Position numbers and translations under genes: made by a program | Notes under the pieces: generated by a model | Databases searched by the model: none | Told to the model about the DNA's origin: nothing | What the model saw: only the letters and a program-made list of their open reading frames with translations | Shown here: piece after piece, positions 43,374 to 56,100 of the stretch | Numbering within the stretch: position 1 is the stretch's first letter | Layout of the letters: each line of letters starts with the position of its first letter | Assembly (NCBI GenBank): GCA_963281255.1 | Contig: OY725498.1 | Span: 1,922,001 to 1,986,000 of the forward strand | DNA: 64,000 nt | Direction of reading: 5' to 3' | Source: Aphrocallistes beatrix | Taxonomy: Eukaryota; Porifera; Hexactinellida; Sceptrulophora; Aphrocallistidae

Positions 43374-46300
43374 ATGCGTACAGTTAGCCTCCTATTGATG
43401 CTGTCTCTACTGGGGGTGTGCAGGTGTAAACAGCTGTTAGGAAGCAACCCCTGCACATGGGGCCCCACCTGGTGGTGTATTAATGAAACGACTGCCAACA
43501 GCTGCGGTACCATAGACCACTGCGTTGAAAAGGTGTGGAAGGCTGCAGCTCCACCGAAATCTCCACTAACTGATGTCGAGTTTGAAAACAAGAAAGCTGA
43601 CAGTGATATGTCTGCGTTCCTACAGAACCCAGTGGGACTGTTACCCGTTGGAATCACTCCAAGGGAAAATCGAAGCTTGAATCAGGACGCGTGTGACTCC
43701 TGTAAAGACAGGGTGCTGGAGATAAAAGTTTTGATTCAAAACAATTCCACCTCTGAAGGGTTCGAGAAGATCCTGACACAGGATTGTGTGAAGTGGTTCG
43801 GGAACGAGAATGCGTGCTACCAGATGATAACCCAATCCAGCGAGGAGATATTCAGCATCATCAAGCAGTCCTCTCCGGAGCAGGTGTGCGACCTGGTGCT
43901 GCAGTGCGGGAATCTGTGCAGCGAGTGTAGAGGGGAGATGCTGGCAGTGGAGAAGGAGCTCAGTCAGAATGTAACCGACGAGGAAGTTGTGCAGATCCTG
44001 ATTCAGTTCTGTTCCAAACTCGGTCCCTACTCTCAGGAGTGTAAAGCCGCCGTCACCTCACGTATCGACGTCGTGTTGGACGACCTGCTGAGCTTCTTGA
44101 AGAACGGCCCCTGCACTCAGCTGGGTGTCTGCGATGCAGGAGCTCATGAATTAATCGCCGGGACGGCAGGCAGTGAGGTGGAGTGCTCCTTGTGCATGTT
44201 CGTGTGGGAGTATGTCCTCCACGCGATCGCTGAGAACCAGACTGAGCAAGAGATGGAGGATGTGCTGAAGAAAATGTGCTCAGTACTCGGCAGCAAGTTC
44301 GAGGGAATTTGTGATAATCTCGTCGAATCAAACTTTGACCTTCTCATTAAGCTGATTCTCGACAATGAATCCCCGCACGCGTTCTGTACACAAATCAAAG
44401 TATGCAACAGTTCTAAAGCGTTAGCTACCTTGCCTAGGCAAACCCCTTCTGCGCTACTCTGCAGCGCTCTTGCCAGCATCGCACAGTCCGTTTTCTCCTC
44501 GGACCTCGTCGTCCGCTCCTTGGTGCAGATAGTCTACATGATCTGCAACCTCATGCCCGACGAGACCAGCATCGAGAAGTGCCAGTCCTTCGTGATGCTC
44601 TACGTGGCCGGGATTCTGCAGCTGATCAACGCAGCTCTGCCTTTCTCTTACCTGTGCGTAGCTCTCCTCGGAGAGAAGCCGCAAGCCTTCTCCGCCCTCT
44701 ACGAGGACGCGGTGGCGTTCCATCCCTCTCTGCGCGGGGCGGTGGAGTGCTCCATCTGCGAAGTTGTGCTGGACGTGATTAGGATGGACATCGACACGAA
44801 CAGGTCAGTCAAGCAGATACAGGATGACGTCAACAGGACCTGTCAGCTCCTCCCGGCGGGGTATATAAGGAATGACTGCGAGAGTGCTCTGCCATTGGTC
44901 CCAATTGTGTTGGACCTCTTCGCTCATAACATTCAACCTGAAGAGATATGCCATTACTTGCTCTCCTGTCCCAACTCCACTGAGGCAGTGCAGCGCATTC
45001 CGACACCGGAAGCCGTTGCTAGGAGGGCGAGTGCCTATCAGAATATCGACATTCAGTGTTTCGCTTGCAAAGCTGGGATTCAGATTGCTTTCACATTCCT
45101 CTCTAACAACCGCACGCTGGAGGATATCATCGCGGCGGTGAACCAGCTCTGCTACCTGGTGAGTCCCAACTACGGCTGCAGGGCCTACCTGGAGGAGCTG
45201 CTGCCCCCCATCGTCCAGTACCTGCAGCAGCAGCTGGACCCTGCGGAGGTGTGTCTCAGCCTCGCCATGTGTCAGGAGGAAGGAGAGGTGTCGGGGCGCC
45301 AAGAGGGAGAGGCTGTGCCGATGGAACAAGTGGAGGAGATGGGCTGTTTCCTCTGCAGCGCCTTGGCCACACTGCTGGACGACTACGCTGAGAGCTATGA
45401 CGAGGACGCCGTGGTACAGATAGCCACTCGGCTGTGCGACCAGCTGGGACTCTTGTCCAGTCAGTGCAAGGCTATCGTGGAGAAGAGTCTGCCAGCTATC
45501 GTCGAGAAGCTACAAGATGGAGAGAGCCCCCAGCAGCTGTGCCAGTCCTTCAAGCTGTGCCAAGTGTCCACAGGCCGCATCTCCCTCTCTCTGCTGGGGA
45601 GCAGGAGTCCAGAGGACAACGATTGCGACTCTTGCAAGGATGCCATCGCTAGCATCGAGCAGATGCTGGCCACGGAGGGAGAGGAGTCCACTCGGGAGTA
45701 CCTCATGGAGCAGTGCCTCGCAGCCTACTCCTCCTTAGTGTGCAAGCGGGCCGTCTCAGAGCTGATTAGTCTGGTCGAGTCAGGGAAGGAAGCTTCCCAA
45801 ATCTGTTCTCGCCTCAACCTGTGCTCCAACTCGGAGGTAGAGAAATTCAGCGAGTACGTAGACTGTGACACTTGTGAGAAGTACGGGAAGATGGTGCAGG
45901 ATAAAATAAGTTACGATATGAGCAGCGGTGACTTTGAAGAAGTTCTCCTCTCTATTTGCAACCAGAATCAGATCCCTAACTGCCAGGTCTACGTCAGGAT
46001 GTATTACAAGGCGCTGTATGAACTGGCGGTCCAAGATAAGAAGAACTACCAGGAGATTTGCCAAGAGCTGAGCTTCTGTTCCGCTGCTCATCTTCCGCAA
46101 GCTCAACACCTGTCCCTAGGCAAAAACAACGGGCTATGCTCGGAGTGCAAGTTTGTGATTTATCTAGCAAAAGAGTTCTTTTCTAGAGCAGACGAGCAGA
46201 CGATAGAGGAGAAGGTGGAATACATATGTAGCCTGGCGGGCAGCGGACAGTATGATAGATGCAGAGAGCTCCTGGATTCATTTATTAACAGCGCAATCGA

Positions 46301-46688
46301 CATAATTAATGGAGACATGAGCGCGAGTGAGTTGTGCCAAGCGATGGAAGCTTGTTCTTCTCAACTCCCGACGCTACAGAGCACTCACATGCAGCTGTGG
46401 GAGCAGCTCCAGCACTCGCCTAGCACGGACTGCACCCTCTGCACTTGGATCAGCACCTCCCTGCACCCTTCCCTCGTGGAGAAGTGCTCGCACGCAGCAG
46501 TCAGAGTGAAGCTGTCGCACAAGTGCAGTCTGCTGCCCACCCACGAACAGCCTCGATGTACACAATTCCTGTCCAACGACTACTTCATCTCTACTCTCAG
46601 GTCCAGCCCCTCCTCTCACGTCTGCCAGACCATCAACGTATGCGAGACAGCTCCAAGAGCTCCCGGCGGTCTCTCTCTCTCCTTCTAG
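43374..46688 (+). CDS. Prosaposin-like precursor with about eleven saposin-B domains
   Basis: An intronless 1,104-aa frame. Residues 1-18 (MRTVSLLLMLSLLGVCRC) form a signal peptide. A saposin-A type segment follows (NPCTWGPTWWCINETTANSC, about residues 25-50). Then come about eleven saposin-B domains with the six-cysteine pattern, opening with CDSCKDR, CSECRGE, CSLCMFV, a degraded LLCSALA (fourth), CSICEVV, CFACKAG, CFLCSAL, CDSCKDA, CDTCEKY, CSECKFV and CTLCTWI. Each usually closes with a VC.....C motif. N-glycosylation sequons recur (NNST, NVTD, NQTE, NRTL). The family is secreted or sent to lysosomes and cut into lipid-binding saposins that help hydrolases act on sphingolipids. Vertebrate prosaposin has four such domains, so this is a strongly expanded form. 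The fourth domain lacks part of the pattern. Vertebrate PSAP orthology is probable but not proven. Confidence 0.9.
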   Translation: MRTVSLLLMLSLLGVCRCKQLLGSNPCTWGPTWWCINETTANSCGTIDHCVEKVWKAAAPPKSPLTDVEFENKKADSDMSAFLQNPVGLLPVGITPRENRSLNQDACDSCKDRVLEIKVLIQNNSTSEGFEKILTQDCVKWFGNENACYQMITQSSEEIFSIIKQSSPEQVCDLVLQCGNLCSECRGEMLAVEKELSQNVTDEEVVQILIQFCSKLGPYSQECKAAVTSRIDVVLDDLLSFLKNGPCTQLGVCDAGAHELIAGTAGSEVECSLCMFVWEYVLHAIAENQTEQEMEDVLKKMCSVLGSKFEGICDNLVESNFDLLIKLILDNESPHAFCTQIKVCNSSKALATLPRQTPSALLCSALASIAQSVFSSDLVVRSLVQIVYMICNLMPDETSIEKCQSFVMLYVAGILQLINAALPFSYLCVALLGEKPQAFSALYEDAVAFHPSLRGAVECSICEVVLDVIRMDIDTNRSVKQIQDDVNRTCQLLPAGYIRNDCESALPLVPIVLDLFAHNIQPEEICHYLLSCPNSTEAVQRIPTPEAVARRASAYQNIDIQCFACKAGIQIAFTFLSNNRTLEDIIAAVNQLCYLVSPNYGCRAYLEELLPPIVQYLQQQLDPAEVCLSLAMCQEEGEVSGRQEGEAVPMEQVEEMGCFLCSALATLLDDYAESYDEDAVVQIATRLCDQLGLLSSQCKAIVEKSLPAIVEKLQDGESPQQLCQSFKLCQVSTGRISLSLLGSRSPEDNDCDSCKDAIASIEQMLATEGEESTREYLMEQCLAAYSSLVCKRAVSELISLVESGKEASQICSRLNLCSNSEVEKFSEYVDCDTCEKYGKMVQDKISYDMSSGDFEEVLLSICNQNQIPNCQVYVRMYYKALYELAVQDKKNYQEICQELSFCSAAHLPQAQHLSLGKNNGLCSECKFVIYLAKEFFSRADEQTIEEKVEYICSLAGSGQYDRCRELLDSFINSAIDIINGDMSASELCQAMEACSSQLPTLQSTHMQLWEQLQHSPSTDCTLCTWISTSLHPSLVEKCSHAAVRVKLSHKCSLLPTHEQPRCTQFLSNDYFISTLRSSPSSHVCQTINVCETAPRAPGGLSLSF

Positions 46689-48985
46689 GACCGCTGCATT
46701 AACGCCCCTACTACTCTAATTGTTTATACATTCTATCATTGATTGCATGTCTCCCCCTGTTAAATGTCTCTGAATTTTAGCCTTTTTCCTTCTTATTCGT
46801 CCTGCTAATATATATATAGTATATATACCGTATATATATATATGTGTGTGTGTGTACTCTAGGATAATCCTGTGCGTACTATGACAAGATACTTACGACA
46901 ATATCTATCCAGTTCTGTTATTAATTGTTTTTGAACTACGATGTATTACGTATAATTATGTACATTTCTCTTCGATTCACTTATGCTACCTTCGAACGAT
47001 TTCCTCATTTTACAATTTGTATCACATCTGTTCATCCACCAGTTGTCTAGGCCTCTAGGCCAGGGGCCCAAGTAGACTATCAGAAAAATTATCAATTTAT
47101 AATTTTGGAGATTTATTTGATCTATATTTTCGCATTAACACGTATACCAATCCTTCAACTAGTTTTCTCATCTTATTGTTAAATAAGAATTGTTCCCTCG
47201 AGCAGGCCGTGTAGAGGAGAGGGCCACCAAGGATACCAAGGAACCCCGGTGCCTGAGCGGAGATAGGATATTTTGTCACAATGAGCCATTAAACAATTTC
47301 AATTTGATACAGAAGTATTTAAAACTCGCAATGAAGCTCTTGTTGTGGTATGTGTCAAACATATTCCTATCATTGGAGCTAGTTTATTATAATTTGAAAT
47401 ATAATACATACTGGTAACTTGTACCATTTTCTTTGTATCCTGACAAATATTTGCTTTTTTACACCTCAATATTGTTCATTTAACTTGATAATACACATAC
47501 GTATTTTTCCAAATATTTCCACCGTATTGTGAATGTTAAGTTTTGTAGGCTTGTCTATTAAAATGTTTAAATTAAAATTCAAGTTCATCATCAAAAGATG
47601 TGAAAATCAAAATATATATACTAGAAGTGTGTGAAAATATACGCATCTTTTTTAACGTTTCTGTTTTCGACTTTTTAGTTTACTGAATAGACTATGTATA
47701 GTGGCCAACTTCTGAAATGAGTGGCCAACTTCTGAAATGAGTGGCCATAATAGATATTTTTTCTCGGTGATTTTGTTCCTGGTCAAACCATTAGAGATTA
47801 GGTGCTTACAAAAATATAGGTGCTAGGTGCACAAAAATATAGGTGCAGGGAATAGGTGCTTACAAAAAATCCTCTCGTTATCGAACGATTCAGCTTGACA
47901 TGTCAAAATCTATACATAACAGTAGCGCAGTCATTGAAATTGGGAGATCAATCGTCCTTTTGACCTTTCTGGATCGACACCCTCGCTATTGGTGCAGTCG
48001 AGACTAAAGCCCAACCTTCACAGTTCAACTTTGTTGAACGCTGTTGAATCGTGTATGTTGAGTGTTGCATGCAAGTAGAGCAGTGTTCTATTTTCGATCA
48101 ACATTTTATAGCATGATTTTTAAATAGTGTGAAATACGTACGTAGTGATTCCACATTCCCTCTCTACTAGATTAATTTATCTCAAAGTTCCCGAATATTA
48201 CAGTAGATATGCTAAATAGGAATACAATATAAAGAATATACATATCTCCAGGCTATAAATCGATCCAAACCATAAAACCAAATTCAAAAGTTTATACCAT
48301 ATGTACTAACGTACACATGTGCAAGAATAATTCTTCGGTCCCATGGTATTATTATATACTTAGTCATAGCATTCTATATGTATATAGTAGAATGCTATGA
48401 CTTAGTATAGAGTTTATCCACTGTACTGTAATCAATTGTTCCTCTCTACTTGCGACATGGCATACGGTAGCTAGGGTTCTGTTCATTTGATTAATTGAAG
48501 CAGACATGCGGGAATGAATTCACGCTGCTGTGTTTTGATTGGTTACTTTTTTTTCTTGTAACGCATCATATCTAAATTGATGTTTCAAAAATGCCTTTTC
48601 AAGAAATAACATCACAAGCTCACCTTTGAAATTATAGCTAGTGGCATGGTACTAGCTAAATGTTGCGTTAAAAGGGTAAGTTACGTCGTAGAGGTCAAAA
48701 TTGCAAACAAAAACACCCTTTTGAGGCTTTTTTACCTAAAATTCCAACTTGGCTCATAGCTTTGAATTTAAATTTTGACAAAATTTCCAACCTCGAATCC
48801 TTGGTGGCAGCATAACTCGAAATGTATTCATTATATCAAAAATATTTCAAAGCCAGAGAAAATCCTAGTTTTGCGATAACTTTTGACCATAACTACCTTA
48901 AAAGACATTTTTCAAAAATAAAAACCAGCCATCTTGTAGAGGAGACAACGGTGTGTCTTTTTGGGTTGATAATTTGGTGCTAGGA
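46689..48985. other. Intergenic downstream of prosaposin
   Basis: No gene is seen. A (TA)n/(TG)n microsatellite lies at about 46808-46855. A 22-bp direct duplication GTGGCCAACTTCTGAAATGA is at 47701-47746. The rest is AT-rich without recognisable features apart from the hairpin at 48355-48409. Confidence 0.5.
48355..48409. repeat. 22-bp hairpin arms
   Basis: 48355-48376 and 48388-48409 (TAGAATGCTATGACTTAGTA on the right arm) pair with one mismatch around an 11-base loop. It may be a tiny foldback element. Confidence 0.8.
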
Positions 48986-49605
48986 CACCTTGCCGAAAGA
49001 CATCTCGCCGAAAAGACATCTTGCCGAAAGACATTGTGCCGAAAGGACATCTTGCCGAAGGACATTGTGCCGAAAGCCATTGAATATCAAATTGCAATAA
49101 TCATAATTAACAACTGAGTGTCGCATAACTGGTTGGGGTTTGAATAAGTTTATTATTAAGTGTTAAGAAGTAATTCTTTGATTGGGGCAGTTGATGTCCG
49201 CTTCTAACTTTTTCCAAGGTAACTTCACTATCACTCTGTTCCATAATAATTTTCCGAATTAGTTTGGAGACAGAAGGATGAGTTGTATTTATTCTAATAT
49301 CGAAAGCCCTATGCCAACCCTCTACAGAATTATTCGTCCGTGGAAGAGTTCGTTCCACTCTATCTCTGACGTTCCATAGTTCGATTGGAAATAAAGGGCG
49401 ACGTCTTCTTCCATGATGTTCTAAACCTATCCATGTCTTCTCAAAATAATGGAGAGAATCGCTTAAGTCATCAACTAGCTCATCAGATAGTGAATCGATA
49501 AGTTCTTCATAATATGCTTTCCGGATTCTCATTGTAATAATCATAAATAATAAACCACATTCTTTCGGCAAGATGTCTTTCGGCAAAATGTCTTTCGGCA
49601 AGGTG
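48986..49605. mobile_element. Mutator-like element relic with tandemly repeated ends
   Basis: It begins CACCTTGCCGAAAGACAT and ends with its exact complement at 49605. The left end repeats GCCGAAAGACATCTT-type units about five times and the right end about three. It contains a transposase fragment on the minus strand. The 9-bp flanks do not match, so no target duplication is seen. Confidence 0.75.
49107..49601 (-). pseudogene. C-terminal fragment of a MULE transposase
   Basis: The reading frame of 164 aa starts within the right terminal repeats (PKDILPKDILPKECG) and then shows the C-terminal block of Mutator-like transposases: RRRRPLFPIELWNVRDRVER, LPRTNNSVEGWHRAFDIRIN, HPSVSKLIRKIIMEQ. The catalytic DDE part and zinc finger are absent. 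It is a deletion derivative carried by the element at 48986-49605. Confidence 0.8.
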
Positions 49606-50147
49606 GGCGGACACGGAAGGCATCCTACCGATTAGATAAGATCGGATTACTTTCAGTACGGACGATAAAAGTAGAGTATGTCCATGCCATAACGTAATCT
49701 CTTACCACCTACGGGAACTGCACTAAAATAACATCTCCGAACTTTTGCATTTTTCCACTGTTCATTCAATTTCAATTCTCCCTCCTTCCTTCATGAAGTC
49801 ATCGTTAAAATTGATCTCGCCAATTACAATCAAATGTTTTTGTCCAGAAATAGAATTAATTTCTAAATTTAGTTTAAATTAGTCAGATTACCAGTATCAA
49901 GTTCACTTTCACCGAGTATGTACTACAAATACTCATGCAGACTTGTCTTAACTCTCTCTATTTCCGAGCTTCAAAATCATATCCTAAAATATTGCGATGA
50001 TAGTTTCATGAAGACAGATAAACATTATTATTATTATTATTCGAAAGAAGAGTTACTCCTACGAACTATCTCCTAACAAGTATTACTATGAATTCTATAT
50101 CACATTTATTAGCCTAACCATTGTTATAATTTTAGTCGCTCAGACAA
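49606..50147. other. Upstream region of the vault gene
   Basis: No gene is seen. A short (TTA)n run lies at about 50025-50041. The vault promoter and 5' UTR are presumed here. Confidence 0.45.
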
Positions 50148-53100
50148 ATGCAACGAACTCCGAACCCAGATAAAGTTATCGGAATCCGTCCGTTGCACTA
50201 TGTGCACATTCTGAACAGAAACACTAATGTCTCTTACGTCAGACTCGGGCCGCAGAACTTAGTTCTCAAGGAACACGAGTCTCTCCTCAAGGGTCCCCTT
50301 CCCCACGTGACCCTCCGTCCAGGACAGTTCTGTGTGATCGCAGACCCCGTCCTGAAGGAGGCGGAGGATAGGACTTCTGAGGGGGTTCCTTACGCGCAGA
50401 AGTTTGGGGAGATGGAGGTGCGATTGTACGATGCTCCATTTCCTCTCTACCCAGGAGAGACTTTGAAAGTCACTCCCAAAGCGCTGCCCATCGCCCTAGC
50501 GAACCACGCCATCAAGCTAGAAGCAAAAAGAGACTTTGTGGTGAGTTCTCACTTTTGCTAGAGTTCTGATGTGCACACTTATAGACAGACACTGGTCTGG
50601 TAGCAGAGTTCGCTGACAATTGAAGCTGCTTCCATCTGGGTTTGGTTTTGTGTTCGTTATTACAATTAATTATTCAGGATTTAACTCTCAGTCGAGAAGA
50701 GATAAAAGGTTACCGTATTACGTTTGAACTCTTTTGTCTGTGAAGAGTAAGAATAACGCAATTGTATGCTACTTCATCCTAGTGACTTAACTGATACATA
50801 ATTCAATGTTTACATTAATCAGTAAAAAATCCTAGTAAAATAATGTTCTGTCCACACCTGGCGAAATGCAGAGCAGTTTATGCACTAAATAGTTCATATA
50901 CATTCTTCCAACTGTTCGTTTACCACTTTTTATTATTCTGAATTTTGCGTACCGTATTGCTTCGAATAACCGCCCGGGCGCTTATTTATTTCGTGCACCC
51001 TTTAGACCCGGCGCTTATTCAAACCGGCGCTTATTCAAGCCCCGGCGCTTATTTATTTCATTCGCTATTTTGGCCCGGCGCTCTTTTTTTTGTTACTACA
51101 TTGACTGGCACTTTTATTTTTGACACAACTGAGAATGTTAGTTCTATTAAAAAAGGATAATGTAATGTTTCAAAAAGCACTTGTATCTATGCCACTACTG
51201 AGAAGACTAGTTTGATATGATGTTCAGAGAACTAAAATGCCCCGGCGTCCGACGCTTATTCGAGCCCCGGCGCTTATTCAGGGAAATACGGTATATATTT
51301 AGTTTGGCAATTTTTTTAAAATGTTTTAAATTTAATCGCACTACGCACAAAATTCTAAACATATTCAATTGTCAGCACTTTATATTTATAAACAAAAAGA
51401 CAGTGAAAGTGTTAGATCTAAAATCATATTGTAACTTGGTGAGCGCATAAACATTTGAAATCTTCAAATTTAATTCATCTCAGGATTTAATTTTTCCGTA
51501 GATCACTTATGAATGGAAAAACGAACCAAAATAATTATAATACATACGCTAGCCGGGAATTTTAGAAGTTAGTCTGCAGGCTGAATTGAATTGTAGTTAT
51601 TACTGCTCCAGGAAATTAACATTACTAAATTCGCTTACTTATTGCGTACTTGTAGATTGCATTTTTCAGGAACTGTGATAAAACACGGGTATCCGCTGGT
51701 TCGATTTGGAGATAATCTGTCTCTGTCGAAATAAGTTTACACAATTAATTAAGGAAATAACGCTTCCTTATTGAGAAGTTGTTTATGATGGGACAAGAGA
51801 TATTTCGTCTACGAGGCTTTGAGCTAGAATTTGAGATTATTTAAGAGCATATGGCTAGCATTACTGTATCTGAATGCTATTATCATCTGTGTAGGATATT
51901 ATAGACTGATTGCTTTCCTAATTCGGAGGTGTTATGACAAATTAGTTTGGTCATTTCATAATTCAATACTGTTTGACGCACTTCGTTTGAGATTTCCAGC
52001 ACTTGTAATAGTGATGCAATCAGCGCCAACGAGTGAAACACATTTATTGATGATTAAAGCATTTCAGGAATTCGATTGATTGGTTCTGAACGATTGCGTC
52101 TCTTATTGTATCAATGCAATTACGATTTAGGTATCGGTTCAAATTGAACGTTGTTTTTTGGTTCTTAATTGTTCATAATGGAAACTAAACTATGTATAAG
52201 CTACCTCTCAATGAACTCCTAGTGTGAAAACGTGCCTCTAGCCAGGAGATCAACTGATTCCATAGCCACAGCATAGATCTGTGCGGTACTATGTGTATGT
52301 CCTAGGATGGAGAGTGCTCCAGAGTCGCGGGGGACATCTGGCAACTGAAGGGTCCCCTCACCTACACCCCCCAACCGGAAGTAGAATTCATCAGCCACGT
52401 GAATCCCACCGTCATCAAGCCGGGGCACGGTCTGAAGGTGGCGGCTAATCGGGACTTCGTGGATGACGACGGGCTGGAGCGCAAGACTGGGGAGAAGTGG
52501 ATGGTGACCAGGGCGGGGGCCTACCTGGTGGGAGTGCATGAGGAGGTGATAGAAGAGGCTGCCCCCCACACCATCACTGAGAATATCGCGCTGCACATGA
52601 GGTCAGTTGTCTGATGATTCTCTCTCAGGCCGGCGCCACCGATCTGGTCGTTCCGGTTTCAAGGGATCACTTAAAACCTGGTGCCTACTGCCAGGGGAGG
52701 TCCCAGGGGGGGGGGCATCCGGGGCATTTGCCCCGAGTTTGATTCTGCGGCCCCGGATTTCATTCAACCACCTAAGCCAAAATAATAGTAAGGCCCCCGG
52801 ATTTTTTTCCTTTGGCCCCGACTCGCCCCGGTTTGGAAAATTCCTGTGACCGCCCCTGCCTACTGCCCTGCTCTTATCCCTAACTCTTCCTTGTTCGTAG
52901 GCTGGGAAAGGAATTGTTTCAGTTAGGCTATTCAGTACAAATACTGTTTGATTATTTTAAAGCTAAGTAGCGGAGTATAATAGTCAATTCAATTAATTGA
53001 AAAATGCCATAATACAAGAAAAAAGTTGAAATTTTATGTTGGAATTTTGTAGAATACAATTCCATCGTCCGTTTTCTACGAAATCCTGATTTCATTCCGT

Positions 53101-56100
53101 ACCCGTTATATAACTTAAGCATAGCTAGCAATTCTCGTTTGGGACCTATGGGAGCACTACCACCTCCTGCCACCCCCATAGCCTAGCATACCCCATAGCT
53201 ACGCCTACGGCCTATGGAATGTACTACCGTCAGTAGCAATGCTTCTCCTCTCAACCCTGTCTTCTCCTGTTTAGAGCGATAGAGAGGTTCTCTGACGTGT
53301 TCGGGAAGGAGCACGTGGCGGGAGACGAGTGGCTGGTGTCGCTGGAGCAGACAGAGGCCTACCTCCCCGGCGTGGAGGAGGAGGTGGTGCAGGTGGTGCA
53401 CAAGACGGTGTTAGGTCCGCGCCAGTTCTGCGTGGTGCTGGATCCGATGGGTGACGATGGGAAGAATCGGCTGGGCACGAGACAAGTGAGGAAGGGCAGA
53501 ACGAGCTTCTTCCTGAAGCCGCACGAGAGCCTGGAGAAGGGGATACAGAAGGTGTACCTCCTAGAAGCGGACCAGTCCCTCTTGATACAAGCCACAGAAG
53601 AGTTCACGGAAGAAGCAGAAGGTAAGTTTTAACCTCAAACAGATGTAGTTCGGTCGTGGCGCCATTCCTTCTCTTCACAGTCTTCATAACTCTAACCTTT
53701 CGATTGATGCAGGACAAGAGCCAAGGCTGCGCAAGTCAGGAGAGAAGTGGCTGATACTGGGTCCCTGTGAGTACACACCTAGAGAAACCACGGAAGTGGT
53801 CGACACTCGCAAAGCGCTCTGCCTCAACCAGAATGAGGGCGTCTACATCCGTAACATAACGGACGGAAAGGTGAGGTCCGTGCTTGGCCCGCAGTGCTGC
53901 ATCCTTCAGGCGGACGAAGAGCTCTACGAGAAGCCGCTCAGTGCCGAGGTGGAGAAGATGCTGAAACAAGGGGGCTACATCTCTAGCTCTGATGACGTCA
54001 GGAAGATAGCCTACTTCCAGAACTCTATTGACCCCTCCCTCACCTCTGGTGGGAAAAGAGTGCAGACTAAGGTCGTATCTTACAGGTGAGCTATCATATT
54101 TACAGCGGATGCATGTGTAAGGATCGTTGTAGGTAGAAATGTGTACTTTATTCTTCCCTCACCATCGCAGCAACGAGGAGCTGGTTGGGCGGCACTATAC
54201 CTTTGTATCAGTTGTGGTTAGGACTCCAGGTAGGGCTCAATCAGGATGGACACATGAAAAGTCCAGTTGCGCTTATGTATCTAAATTCTAACTGAATCTA
54301 ACAACATTGGCTAATGGACATTTTAACTGTTGGGGTGTTTTTACCAACTATTCTGCCTGGTAGAACCTTAGCCATGAAGTATGTCTGTGTTGTCAATGTC
54401 GTAATTTTCAAGTAAACGATAGCAAATTTCGTTGAATGGTCTCATTTCTTTAAGAAAATTATTTGAATTATGAACGGAACGCTCTCGGTCTATAGAAAGG
54501 GTGTAACCTCATAGCTCCCCTGGACCCAACGTTGATCGTTAAGATTCAATAACTATGCTCTTCATTCCACTCAGCCTTGCTCTTGAAATACCAATGCCTC
54601 CCGAGAATCAATCTGACTCCAATGTTGACGTTTTGTCATAATGGAAGGATATCCAATTAAATGATCAATGCAGTTTCGTAATTTCCGTGTTGTCCTGCAC
54701 GTATTCACTAATTCCGTTCACATAGACTTGTTAAAATTTCTTCAATCTGATTTCGTTCAATTAAAATATTCATCTTCAGATCATGAATATTTGCAATACT
54801 TGCTCAGATCTTACTCAGATCTAGCTTCACACCTGCTTATTAGCTCTTTCGCAACCTTCATCTAGCCGATGGATGATATTCGTTTTCCTAACAGATTGCT
54901 TGATACTTAGTGAGACTGTCTGATAGTGACGTCCTTCATACTTGTCTATCTATCGTCCTAATGTGATGTGGATAGAGAATAACAATATTCTCGTGATTGC
55001 TTCTCAGTCATCATCTTAGCATATCATCATAACACATGCTTTTTAGCGTATATGTTTTAGTTCTTCGAACTTCTCCAGATAAGAAATATCGGTCGACAGA
55101 CCGATAATGCAGCTCCAGGATGTGACTCGAAGGAACATGAAATGTGAATATCGGAATGCTCGGGAGATACTCATTTTAGAGCATTCTAAGTGTGAAATTA
55201 GGAATCTGCATATTAAAATACCATATATTAGCCGTTGAGAGATCGCTTTTAGCTTAAAATAAGATTTTTTTCAAAAGGCGTGAAAATATGTATATATCAA
55301 TATATTAAATATATTATAATATTATTAATTAATTAATTAATAACTCATAAAATATTCACATGATTACTTTCAAAGTGCGAAAATCGGATCTTACTTGTAT
55401 CTTTAAACAAAGCTTTGCAGTGGTGGTGTTAAAATATGGATATATCCTTATAAAAACCGGAAGTGATGAGATTTTGCGAAAAATTTTGACGGTGCACATC
55501 TACACCATACCATAAAGAAATCCTACATGCGAAATTTGGTAAAATCGGACTGTTAGATTTCGCAGTAGCGCGCGTACAAACATACATACATACGGACGGA
55601 CGAGATACTCCGTCCATGCCATAGGGGCTCTCCCTACATGAGCTGTACTAAAAAAGAGCCATCACTGGCAGGGATGGTAGAAATGCTGTTAACAGCAATA
55701 CTTTCCCCAAAAATATCCTTACTATTAAAACTCGATTAATATTTACTGCCAGGCCCAGAAAGCTGATTTTTGGCATGTAGGAGTCTTTTGGCTATGGCTC
55801 CACTAAGTTCTGACCTCAGACCAAAATGTCGACTCATCATGGAATTATGGCGTCATTGTCACCTTTTTTGCTATTAACAGCTGTTAACAGCAAGTTACTT
55901 GCTACGAAAATTCCTTTCAAATAATTTAATATTAGACATTTTGCACATCAACTTAAATTGAAAATTTGCCAAAGTCTAAAATATGACTAGTATTATCTAA
56001 AATTACACCTCCAAGCAAGAGATGAAAGCTAATTGTTAACGCACACATTTTCGTAGATGCTGTGTTATAACAACAGTGCTGGTCTTCAGGTGTTTTATTT

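Noticed and set aside
47037..47260. hAT MITE suggested by CCAGGGGCCCAAG and a GGTGCCTG end
   Set aside because: The two ends do not pair well and no target duplication was found.
54086..54300. Further MVP exon after exon 4
   Set aside because: No vault-like sequence, and exon 4 joins exon 5 in phase at the conserved SYR/C-PHN junction.
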